Both the position numbers and the translations under genes were made by a program. The notes under the pieces were generated by a model. That model had not been told where the DNA came from and made no database searches. It saw nothing but the letters and a program-made list of their open reading frames with translations. Of a stretch of DNA of 7,107 nucleotides, positions 1-5,097 are shown piece after piece. Each line of letters opens with the position of its first letter. The stretch's first letter is position 1. Source of the DNA: Bacteroidales bacterium UBA3290 (GTDB taxonomy: Bacteria > Bacteroidota > Bacteroidia > Bacteroidales > UBA932); the NCBI GenBank assembly GCA_002361615.1, contig DETK01000038.1, positions 80,382-87,488 of the forward strand, read 5' to 3'.

Positions 1-1
1 C

Positions 2-928
2 TGCCCGCACCACTGCGAGATCTACAAGTCGAAGCCCCGTTCGTACAGGGATCTGCCGCTGCGTTTCGCGGAATTCGGTACGGTGTACCGCTATGAGCAG
101 AGCGGCGAGCTGCACGGTCTGACCCGCGTCCGCGGTTTCACGCAGGACGACGCACACCTGTTCTGCCGCCCCGACCAGTTGAAGGAAGAGTTCTGCAAGG
201 TCATCGACATCGTGCTTTATATCTTCCGCACGCTGAAGTTCGACAAGTACACGGCCCAGGTTTCCCTGCGCGACAAGGTCGACCGCAGCAAGTACATCGG
301 CAGCGACGAGAACTGGGAAAAAGCCGAAGCGGCCATCATTGAGGCGGCCGCCGAGAAGGGTCTGCCCACCGTGGTCGAATACGGCGAGGCCGCGTTCTAC
401 GGCCCGAAGCTCGACTTCATGGTGAAAGACGCCATCGGCCGCAGCTGGCAGCTGGGTACCATCCAGGTGGACTACAACCTCCCGGAACGCTTCGAACTGG
501 AATATGTGGGCGCCGACGACAAGCGTCATCGCCCGGTGATGATCCACCGCGCACCTTTCGGCTCGATGGAGCGTTTCGTGGCCGTGCTGCTCGAGCACAC
601 GGGTGGCAAGTTGCCGCTCTGGCTCGCCCCCGATCAGGTGTCGATACTCCCTGTGAGTGAAAAATTTAACGATTTTGCAAAAAAAGTTTGCGATTTGTTG
701 AATAATTCCGAAATTCGCGCCTCCATAGACGATCGCAACGTGACGATCGGCAAGAAGATCCGGGAGAACGAACTCAAGCGGATGCCTTTCTTGCTGATTG
801 TCGGCGAGAAAGAGCAGGCGACCGATACGGTGTCTGTACGGAAGCAGGGTGGGGAAGACAAGGGCGTGATGACGCTGGATGCTTTCGTACAGTATATGAA
901 AGAAGAGATTGCAAACGAACTAAAATAA
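2..928 (+). CDS. thrS: Threonyl-tRNA synthetase, 3' part (5' end outside window)
   Basis: This enzyme charges tRNA-Thr with threonine in the cytosol. About 308 C-terminal residues are present. The reading frame runs open from base 2, so the gene begins upstream of the window. The class II catalytic core is visible, with motif 2 around RVRGFTQDDAH. All three zinc ligands known from E. coli (C334, H385, H511) have counterparts: the Cys codon at 2-4, the DDAH histidine at 155-157 and the MIHR histidine at 545-547. Motif 3 follows as GSMERF. From about base 610 the sequence is the anticodon-binding domain, with LAPDQVSILPV, DDRNVTIGKKIRE and PFLLIVGEKE. The gene ends with TAA, 37 nt before infC, so the two are probably co-transcribed. 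One AT-rich patch in the anticodon domain (about 655-715) has codon use unlike the rest. Identification is secure. Confidence 0.97.
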   Translation, partial: CPHHCEIYKSKPRSYRDLPLRFAEFGTVYRYEQSGELHGLTRVRGFTQDDAHLFCRPDQLKEEFCKVIDIVLYIFRTLKFDKYTAQVSLRDKVDRSKYIGSDENWEKAEAAIIEAAAEKGLPTVVEYGEAAFYGPKLDFMVKDAIGRSWQLGTIQVDYNLPERFELEYVGADDKRHRPVMIHRAPFGSMERFVAVLLEHTGGKLPLWLAPDQVSILPVSEKFNDFAKKVCDLLNNSEIRASIDDRNVTIGKKIRENELKRMPFLLIVGEKEQATDTVSVRKQGGEDKGVMTLDAFVQYMKEEIANELK

Positions 929-951
929 ACAGTATTAACAATTTAACTTAC

Positions 952-968
952 AGGAGGACAAGACCATA
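952..968 (+). promoter_or_regulatory. infC: Perfect Shine-Dalgarno plus ATA start codon of infC
   Basis: AGGAGG occupies 952-957, followed by 8 nt and the codon ATA at 966-968, in frame with infC. An in-frame TAA at 936-938 closes the frame upstream. From there to the GTG at 1101 there is no ATG, GTG or TTG, and starting at 1101 would remove the conserved RINDAI segment of the N-terminal domain. The ATA is therefore the best start. It is the only clear Shine-Dalgarno in the window, as expected in Bacteroidota, where such sites are rare. Confidence 0.85.
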
Positions 969-1565
969 GCAACGAACTACCGACCCCCGAAACCAAGACC
1001 CCAGGGCCCTCGCAAACCGGATCCGCGGCTCCCGCAGAACCGGAAAGACAAAGACGACGGACTCAGGATCAACGATGCCATCACTGCCCCGCGCGTCCGC
1101 GTGGTGGGCGACAATGTACCCGAGCAGGGCATCTACCCGCTCGCCCAGGCATTGAAGATGGCCGAAGAACGGGAATTGGATCTTGTGGAGATCGCTCCGA
1201 ACTCCGATCCTCCCGTATGCAAGATCATCGACTACCAGAAATTCGTCTATCAGCAGAAAAAGAAGGCGAAGGAACAGAAGTCGAACGCTTCGAAGGTGGT
1301 CATCAAGGAGATCCGTTTCGGTCCGCAGACCGATGAGCACGACTTCCAGTTCAAGCTCAACCACGCCAAGAGCTTCCTGCAGGAAGGATCGAAGGTCAAG
1401 GCCTACGTTTTCTTCCGCGGACGCTCGATCCTCTTCTCCGAGCAGGGCGAGAAGCTGCTTCTGCGCTTCGCCGTCGAACTCGAGGAATACGGAAAGGCCG
1501 AGCAGATGCCCAAGTTGGAAGGAAAACGGATGATCATGATGATCGCCCCGCTGAAGAAGAAATAA
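966..1565 (+). CDS. infC: Translation initiation factor IF-3 (non-canonical ATA start)
   Basis: IF-3 binds the 30S subunit, prevents 50S joining and checks the start codon and initiator tRNA. From the ATA start it has 199 residues, somewhat longer than the roughly 180 of E. coli because of a proline- and basic-rich N-terminal tail (residues 2-30, starting ATNYRPPKPRP). The N-terminal domain begins at about residue 32 (GLRINDAI) and includes the family signature PVCKIIDYQKFVYQQKKK near residues 80-100, which leads into the lysine-rich linker. The C-terminal domain follows (KVVIKEIRFGPQTDEHDF to the KKK end). Rare AUU or AUA starts are a known feature of infC in other bacteria: IF-3 discriminates against them and so represses its own synthesis. 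That regulation is likely here but inferred. The gene sits between thrS and rpmI in the classic order. Confidence 0.95.
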   Translation: MATNYRPPKPRPQGPRKPDPRLPQNRKDKDDGLRINDAITAPRVRVVGDNVPEQGIYPLAQALKMAEERELDLVEIAPNSDPPVCKIIDYQKFVYQQKKKAKEQKSNASKVVIKEIRFGPQTDEHDFQFKLNHAKSFLQEGSKVKAYVFFRGRSILFSEQGEKLLLRFAVELEEYGKAEQMPKLEGKRMIMMIAPLKKK

Positions 1566-1590
1566 CCAACTACCAATTAAACAATAAGTT

Positions 1591-1785
1591 ATGCCTAAAT
1601 TGAAGACCAACACCGGTTCGAAGAAGCGTTTCACGCTCACCGGTTCGGGTAAAATCAAGAGAAAACACGCTTATCACAGCCACATTCTCACCAAGAAGAC
1701 GAAAAAGCAGAAAAGGAACCTGGATCACTTCGCCTTGATCGACAAGGCCGATGTCAAGCGGGTAAGAGCTTTGTTAGTCAAGTAG
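1591..1785 (+). CDS. rpmI: 50S ribosomal protein bL35
   Basis: A 64-residue, very basic protein of the large ribosomal subunit with the typical bL35 opening MPKLKTNTGSKKRF, followed by TGSGKIKRKHAYHSHILTKK and KRVRALL near the end. The length is normal for the family. It starts at ATG, 25 nt after infC. The AT-rich upstream bases (ACAATAAGTT) contain no Shine-Dalgarno. It lies in the conserved infC-rpmI-rplT order and is co-transcribed with both neighbours as far as spacing shows. Confidence 0.97.
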   Translation: MPKLKTNTGSKKRFTLTGSGKIKRKHAYHSHILTKKTKKQKRNLDHFALIDKADVKRVRALLVK

Positions 1786-1805
1786 TTTAAAATTATTGTA
1801 GAACC

Positions 1806-1850
1806 GGATGTACAGCCGAAAAGACCCTGCGAGCCAGGGCGCTGGCATCC
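1806..1850 (+). promoter_or_regulatory. Candidate folded leader of rplT (possible L20 autoregulatory element)
   Basis: The 80-nt rpmI-rplT gap contains three nested stems. GGATG (1806-1810) pairs with CATCC (1846-1850). CAGC (1813-1816) pairs with GCTG (1841-1844). CCCTG (1825-1829) pairs with CAGGG (1835-1839) around a 5-nt loop. The middle and inner stems are separated by an A-rich asymmetric internal loop (1817-1824 against a single C at 1840). The fold ends 15 nt before the rplT ATG. In E. coli and Bacillus, L20 represses this operon by binding mRNA that imitates its 23S rRNA site. A similar role here is inferred from the position and the A-rich bulged helix. Confidence 0.5.
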
Positions 1851-1865
1851 AAAAAACCAATCATT

Positions 1866-2210
1866 ATGCCTAGATCTGTTAATAGCGTCGCATCGAGAGC
1901 ACGCCGTAAGAAGATTTTGAAGGAAACCCGGGGTAACTTCCTCGCCCGCCGGAATGTCTGGACCGTTGCGAAGAATACCTATGAGAAGGGTCTCACCTAC
2001 GCGTATCGCGACCGCAAGACCAAGAAGCGTAACTTCCGCTCGCTTTGGATCACCCGCATCAACGCTGCCGCCCGTCAGCACGGTATGAACTACTCCCAGT
2101 TCATGGGCCGTCTCGCGCAGCAGAACGTGGGTCTCAACCGCAAGGTCCTCGCTGACCTGGCGATGAACAATCCGAAGGCTTTTGAAGCTATCGTCAACTC
2201 TGTCAAATAG
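1866..2210 (+). CDS. rplT: 50S ribosomal protein bL20
   Basis: A 114-residue basic protein that binds 23S rRNA early in 50S assembly. It opens with MPRSVNSVASRARRKKILK and continues through FLARRNVWTVAKNTYEKGLTYAYRDRKTKKRNFRSLWITRINAAARQHGMNYSQFM, all typical of bL20, at close to the usual 115-120 residues. The ATG at 1866 has no Shine-Dalgarno. It sits just behind the folded element at 1806-1850. L20 is the known autogenous repressor of the infC-rpmI-rplT operon in other bacteria, which makes that leader worth attention. The gene ends with TAG, and lepB starts 9 nt later in the same frame. Confidence 0.97.
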   Translation: MPRSVNSVASRARRKKILKETRGNFLARRNVWTVAKNTYEKGLTYAYRDRKTKKRNFRSLWITRINAAARQHGMNYSQFMGRLAQQNVGLNRKVLADLAMNNPKAFEAIVNSVK

Positions 2211-2219
2211 CTTGGTGCC

Positions 2220-3569
2220 TTGAACGTCAAGGGAACAGACCGGAAATCCTGGGTGCGGTTCTTCATATGGGCCGCACTCTGGACGTTATGGGTCATCTGG
2301 ATCGGAAACTACTGGTGGCTGTTCGGCCTGCTGGTGGTCTACGAGTTCTGTGTGTCCCGCCGTCTGAAAGCCTGGATCGACAGGATTTCGCAGAAGCATC
2401 ACGGCCTGAAGGTGGCACTGGGGTGGTTGGACGCCCTGCTGTTCGCCGTCGTCGTGGTCGCCTTCTTCATCAATGTCTTTTTCTTCCAGGCGTTCAAGAT
2501 TCCGTCTTCCTCCATGGAAAGTTCCCTCCTGACGGGTGACTATCTTTTCGTCAGCAAGACGGCCTACGGCCCGAAACTGCCGCAGACGCCGCTTTCAGTC
2601 CCCTTCGTCCACAACACGATGCCCCGCTCTGGCAAGGAGAGCTACTCGACCGCCCTGCAGTTCAAATACAGGCGGCTCAAGGGCTTCGGCCACGTGAAGA
2701 GAGACGATTATGTCGTCTTCTCTTTCCCGAACGGCGATACCGTGCTTTCCAAGGCGCCCGCCGAAGATTATTACGCACACGTGCGCATGTCTTCGCACGA
2801 ATACGCCATCAAGACCTACGGACCCCTGAAAGTCCGTCCGGTGGACAAGAAGGACCATTATGTGAAGCGCTGCGTAGCAGTAGCGGGTGACACCCTGCAA
2901 GTGGTGGACGGCTGGGTCCAGGTCAACGGAGAGCAGCAGCAGCATTATGCGGGCATCCAGAACACCTGGTGCGTAACCACCGACGGATCGGCCATCAATC
3001 CCGTGATCCTCCGGGAGATGGGATTCAACATGGGCGAGATCTGGTTCAGCCAGACTCTCCCGGGCTATCCGGCCCTGCCGCTGACTGACGAACGACTCGA
3101 AAAAATCAAAGCTTTGGCCAACGTGGTGAGCGTGGAGCAGAACGTCGATGTCTATCCGCCCGACTATCCCGATTCGGAGGTGATGCTTTTCCCCTTCGTC
3201 GACATGGGCTGGACGCGCGACAACTACGGCCCGGTCTGGATTCCGGCAAAGGGGGAGTCCGTGACCCTGACCGCTGAAAACCTCCCGCTTTACCGCCGCA
3301 TCATCGAGGTGTACGAAGCCAATACCCTGGAAGTAACCGAAGACGGACGGTTCGTCATCAACGGCGAAGCGACCGACACCTACACTTTCAAGATGGACTA
3401 CTACTTCATGATGGGTGACAACCGCCACAATTCGCTGGACTCCCGCTACTGGGGATTCGTTCCGGAAGACCATATCGTGGGCAAGCCCCGGGTCATCTGG
3501 ATGTCGACCGACCCGAACCGGAAATTCCCGCAGAACATCCGCTGGCGGCGATTGCTGAAGTTTTTGTAA
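2220..3569 (+). CDS. lepB: Signal peptidase I, long Bacteroidales type
   Basis: An integral membrane serine protease that cleaves signal peptides from exported proteins. The protein has 449 residues from a TTG start at 2220. The rplT stop at 2208-2210 closes the frame just upstream, and the next candidate start is a GTG at 2253. Residues 14-45 are a long Trp-rich hydrophobic stretch (one or two membrane segments). Residues 70-92 form another membrane segment, placing the active site just outside. The catalytic Ser is S98 in IPSSSMESSLL (codon 2511-2513). The general-base Lys is K216 in VKRCVAVAGD (codon 2865-2867). The MGDNRHNSLDSRYWG box is at 398-412. About 180 residues lie between the Lys and MGDN boxes, far more than in short Gram-positive enzymes but in keeping with Bacteroides LepB. 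Its place directly behind rplT suggests co-transcription with the translation genes. Confidence 0.94.
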   Translation: MNVKGTDRKSWVRFFIWAALWTLWVIWIGNYWWLFGLLVVYEFCVSRRLKAWIDRISQKHHGLKVALGWLDALLFAVVVVAFFINVFFFQAFKIPSSSMESSLLTGDYLFVSKTAYGPKLPQTPLSVPFVHNTMPRSGKESYSTALQFKYRRLKGFGHVKRDDYVVFSFPNGDTVLSKAPAEDYYAHVRMSSHEYAIKTYGPLKVRPVDKKDHYVKRCVAVAGDTLQVVDGWVQVNGEQQQHYAGIQNTWCVTTDGSAINPVILREMGFNMGEIWFSQTLPGYPALPLTDERLEKIKALANVVSVEQNVDVYPPDYPDSEVMLFPFVDMGWTRDNYGPVWIPAKGESVTLTAENLPLYRRIIEVYEANTLEVTEDGRFVINGEATDTYTFKMDYYFMMGDNRHNSLDSRYWGFVPEDHIVGKPRVIWMSTDPNRKFPQNIRWRRLLKFL

Positions 3570-3582
3570 ATGAGAAATTTTA

Positions 3583-3614
3583 TTTGGTATTTTGAAGAAA
3601 ATTCAAGATATTTG
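3583..3614 (+). promoter_or_regulatory. Candidate Bacteroidota promoter for rpmB-rpmG-DUF4295
   Basis: TTTG at 3583-3586 is followed after 20 bp by GATATTTG at 3607-3614, which matches the Bacteroidota -7 consensus TAnnTTTG except at its first base. Transcription would start near 3621, giving an AT-rich leader of about 30 nt before rpmB. The 81-nt gap after lepB has no strong terminator hairpin, so read-through from the upstream operon is also possible. Confidence 0.5.
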
Positions 3615-3650
3615 CAGCCCCTTTGGAAAATAATATAAAAAGATACACAA

Positions 3651-3893
3651 ATGGCACGAGTTTGTCAAGTTACAGGAAAGAAACGAGTGATCGGAAACAA
3701 CGTTTCCCACTCCAAGAGACGTACTAAACGCGAATTCGCCCCCAACCTCAAGACCAAGCGTTTCTGGCTGGAAGAGGAACAGCGTTTCGTGACCCTTAAG
3801 GTCTCCTGCAAGGGTATGAAGACTATCTATAAGAACGGCCTGGCCGATACCCTGAAGGCCTCCCGTCAGAAAGGTTTGATCGGCATCGTTTAA
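3651..3893 (+). CDS. rpmB: 50S ribosomal protein bL28
   Basis: An 80-residue large-subunit protein with the bL28 opening MARVCQVTGKKRVIGNNVSHSKRRTKR, followed by FAPNLKTKRFWLEEEQRFVTLKVSCKGMKTIYKNG. The length is normal. The upstream bases (AAAAAGATACACAA) are A-rich with no Shine-Dalgarno, the usual Bacteroidota pattern. It is the first gene of a three-gene ribosomal operon, 11 nt ahead of rpmG. Confidence 0.97.
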   Translation: MARVCQVTGKKRVIGNNVSHSKRRTKREFAPNLKTKRFWLEEEQRFVTLKVSCKGMKTIYKNGLADTLKASRQKGLIGIV

Positions 3894-3904
3894 TTTATTG
3901 AGTT

Positions 3905-4087
3905 ATGGCAAAGAAAGGCAACAGGGTTCAGGTGATCCTCGAATGCACCGAACAGAGAGAAAGCGGTGTTCCCGGCATCTCCCGGTATATCACTACCAAG
4001 AACAAGAAGAACACGAACGAACGCCTCGAGCTCAAGAAGTACAACCCGTACCTCAAGCGCTACACCGTTCACAAGGAGATCAAGTAA
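3905..4087 (+). CDS. rpmG: 50S ribosomal protein bL33
   Basis: A 60-residue basic protein of the large subunit, recognised by MAKKGNRVQVILECTEQ, the middle SGVPGISRYITTKNKKNTNERLELKKYNPYLKRYT, and VHKEIK at the end. It has only one cysteine (in LECTEQ), so it is the zinc-independent form without the paired CxxC motifs. It starts at ATG, 11 nt after rpmB, and is followed 23 nt later by the DUF4295 gene. Confidence 0.96.
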   Translation: MAKKGNRVQVILECTEQRESGVPGISRYITTKNKKNTNERLELKKYNPYLKRYTVHKEIK

Positions 4088-4110
4088 TCAACATCTAACT
4101 TTATTATACC

Positions 4111-4269
4111 ATGGCAAAGAAAGCTGTCGCAACGTTTAGCGGTGACAAATCCTCGCTCAAGAACGTGGTCAAGTGCATCAAGATGGTCAAATCCGAACGC
4201 ACCGGCGCCTATACGTTCCAGGAAGAACTCGTCCCTACCGACGAAGTAGCCGACTACTTCAAGAAATAA
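4111..4269 (+). CDS. DUF4295 family small basic protein, Bacteroidota-specific
   Basis: A 52-residue protein read from ATG at 4111 to TAA at 4267-4269. It starts MAKKAVATFSGDKSSLKNVV, continues KCIKMVKSERTGAYTFQEEL and ends VPTDEVADYFKK. I recognise it as the DUF4295 family, which is found next to rpmB-rpmG in Bacteroidota. It has no signal peptide or membrane segment. Its small size, lysine richness, ribosomal operon and placement before a strong terminator suggest a lineage-specific ribosomal protein or ribosome-associated factor, but that is inference. I recall that an extra large-subunit protein was reported from a Flavobacterium ribosome structure and cannot confirm that it is this family. 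In Bacteroides ftsY usually follows, as far as I recall; here it does not. Confidence 0.85.
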   Translation: MAKKAVATFSGDKSSLKNVVKCIKMVKSERTGAYTFQEELVPTDEVADYFKK

Positions 4270-4293
4270 TAAAGTAGGTGAACCCTAAAATTG

Positions 4294-4328
4294 AAGGCCG
4301 ACGGTTTCCGCCGGCCTTTCTTTTTTTT
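4294..4328 (+). terminator. Intrinsic terminator of rpmB-rpmG-DUF4295, probably bidirectional
   Basis: AAGGCCG (4294-4300) pairs with CGGCCTT (4312-4318), then an A-C mismatch, then CGG with CCG around a TTT loop. The run TCTTTTTTTT follows (4319-4328). On the minus strand the same hairpin lies just beyond the hicB stop and is followed by a weaker U-rich stretch, so it can also end hicAB transcripts. It lies between convergent genes. Confidence 0.93.
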
Positions 4329-4331
4329 GTT

Positions 4332-4739
4332 TCAGAATGATATGCTGGATAATTGAGCCCCCAGCGTGTGCAATGCGTTTTCAATCTTGATAATCTGCGC
4401 CCGGCGAGGCTTTGATCTGCCATGCATATAGTTGCCTATCTGCTTCGGATTGATGCCCGAAAGACGCCCCAGGGCGGATGGGGTGATGATCCCACTATAG
4501 TAGCGTAGAAACGACTCTACGTCCCAGACGGGATTCAATTCGTACTCTTCGTCCAGCCATTCTGGATAGATGAATGAGGCGTCTTTCCCGTCCGCCTTTG
4601 TAAGCTGAAGGGTTTCCTTGAGTTCTTCAATGGCTGCTTCCGGTGTTTTTCCAGCACCGAACAAGGCCGGATGATCGGCACAATGGGCACTGTAAAAGCC
4701 ATCCGGACCAATACAGATGGTGATATCTATGGTTTTCAT
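4332..4739 (-). CDS. hicB: HicB-type antitoxin with C-terminal DNA-binding domain
   Basis: A 135-residue antitoxin of the HicAB family. It neutralises the HicA toxin by direct binding and normally represses its own operon. Residues 1-50 (MKTIDITICIGPDGFYSAHC, then HPALFGAGKTPEAAIEELKE) show the HicB partial RNase H-like fold, with the usual strand, glycine turn and helix. The C-terminal part (about 84-132, ITPSALGRLSGINPKQIGNYMHGRSKP and on) is an XRE-like helix-turn-helix. It starts at ATG 2 nt after the hicA stop, so the two are translationally close. Toxin first, antitoxin second is the usual HicAB order. The stop lies directly against the shared terminator. The GC content is lower than in the ribosomal genes, in keeping with an acquired cassette. 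Confidence 0.9.
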   Translation of the reverse strand: MKTIDITICIGPDGFYSAHCADHPALFGAGKTPEAAIEELKETLQLTKADGKDASFIYPEWLDEEYELNPVWDVESFLRYYSGIITPSALGRLSGINPKQIGNYMHGRSKPRRAQIIKIENALHTLGAQLSSISF

Positions 4740-4741
4740 GT

Positions 4742-4930
4742 CTATCTCTTGATTCCCATGTCCTTCAAAATGATTTTAACCATGATGTTGTCAATCTCCT
4801 TGCTGCCGTGGAAGGGGACGGTGTAAATCTTCCCGTCTTTTTCATAGCGTATATGACTTCCTTTTCCTTTCTTCGGGAGGGGAATCCAGCCGTTTTGGAT
4901 GATGATTCTATGTAATTCGCCGTACTTCAT
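4742..4930 (-). CDS. hicA: HicA-type mRNA interferase toxin
   Basis: A 62-residue toxin of the HicA (YcfA-like) family, with a double-stranded-RNA-binding fold that cleaves mRNA independently of ribosomes. It shows the family pattern: an N-terminal helix (MKYGELHRIIIQNGW), a basic stretch KKGKGSHIRY whose H26 matches the conserved catalytic histidine, the strand KIYTVPFHGSKEI, and a final helix ending ILKDMGIKR. The length is normal and no key residue is missing, so the toxin looks intact. It starts at ATG 4930-4928 behind a candidate autoregulated promoter, and hicB follows at once. Expected roles are growth arrest under stress, plasmid or genomic-island stabilisation, or phage defence; which applies cannot be read here. 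Confidence 0.9.
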   Translation of the reverse strand: MKYGELHRIIIQNGWIPLPKKGKGSHIRYEKDGKIYTVPFHGSKEIDNIMVKIILKDMGIKR

Positions 4931-4944
4931 CGCTCAAATCTCTC

Positions 4945-4960
4945 TTGTATGGCAGTACAA
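4945..4960. promoter_or_regulatory. Candidate HicB operator, TTGTA-N6-TACAA
   Basis: TTGTA (4945-4949) and TACAA (4956-4960) are perfect inverted half-sites, with centres 11 bp apart, which suits a helix-turn-helix dimer contacting successive major grooves. The palindrome lies 14 bp upstream of the hicA ATG, overlaps the candidate -7 box and covers the expected transcription start. This is where an autorepressor such as HicB would bind. The link to HicB is inferred. Confidence 0.5.
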
Positions 4961-4965
4961 AGATT
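4958..4965 (-). promoter_or_regulatory. Candidate -7 box of hicAB
   Basis: On the minus strand the bases read AATCTTTG, one mismatch from TAnnTTTG. No good TTTG is visible at the -33 position (TTTC at 4984-4987, 18 bp away, is the nearest), so the promoter looks weak or activator-dependent. It overlaps the palindrome at 4945-4960. Confidence 0.35.
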
Positions 4966-4980
4966 GAAAAAAAATATCAG

Positions 4981-5012
4981 AAAGAAAAATAAATCGTGGA
5001 AAAAATTCCACG
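4981..5012 (-). terminator. Minus-strand intrinsic terminator upstream of hicA
   Basis: CGTGGAA (4995-5001) and TTCCACG (5006-5012) form a perfect 7-bp stem with a 4-nt loop. On the minus strand it is followed by ATTTATTTTTCTTT, a U-rich tail. On the plus strand the following bases are not U-rich. It would isolate hicAB from transcripts arriving from the tRNA side, or end a small RNA from the 5013-5097 region. Confidence 0.6.
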
Positions 5013-5097
5013 GTTTATGCGATAGTCCGCTTCTGCGAACCGTGCCGAGGCACGAGGGGTCCGGGGATGTGCTCCGGTAGGAAAGATGCCACGGCAA
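5013..5097. other. Non-coding stretch with clustered hairpins, function unknown
   Basis: No credible gene lies here. CGTGCC (5041-5046) faces GGCACG (5049-5054), a 5-6 bp stem with a tiny loop. CCGG (5061-5064) faces CCGG (5074-5077) across 9 nt. Together with the terminator at 4981-5012 they form a series of three hairpins on the minus strand. The stretch is much more GC-rich than the AT-rich flank next to hicA. It could be part of a small RNA, a trailer of the tRNA transcript, or a dispersed repeat. I do not recognise it. Confidence 0.35.

Noticed and set aside
948..1658. A 236-codon open frame on the minus strand across infC
   Set aside because: It is antisense to the certain infC gene and extends into rpmI; the protein resembles no family and reflects the codon bias of the real genes.
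2595..3473. A 292-codon open frame on the minus strand inside lepB
   Set aside because: It is fully antisense to LepB, which has all catalytic boxes; long antisense frames are common in GC-rich genes.
3589..3602. Terminator after lepB (ATTTT/AAAAT hairpin)
   Set aside because: The stem has only five A-T pairs and no U-run of its own; it coincides with AT-rich promoter DNA.
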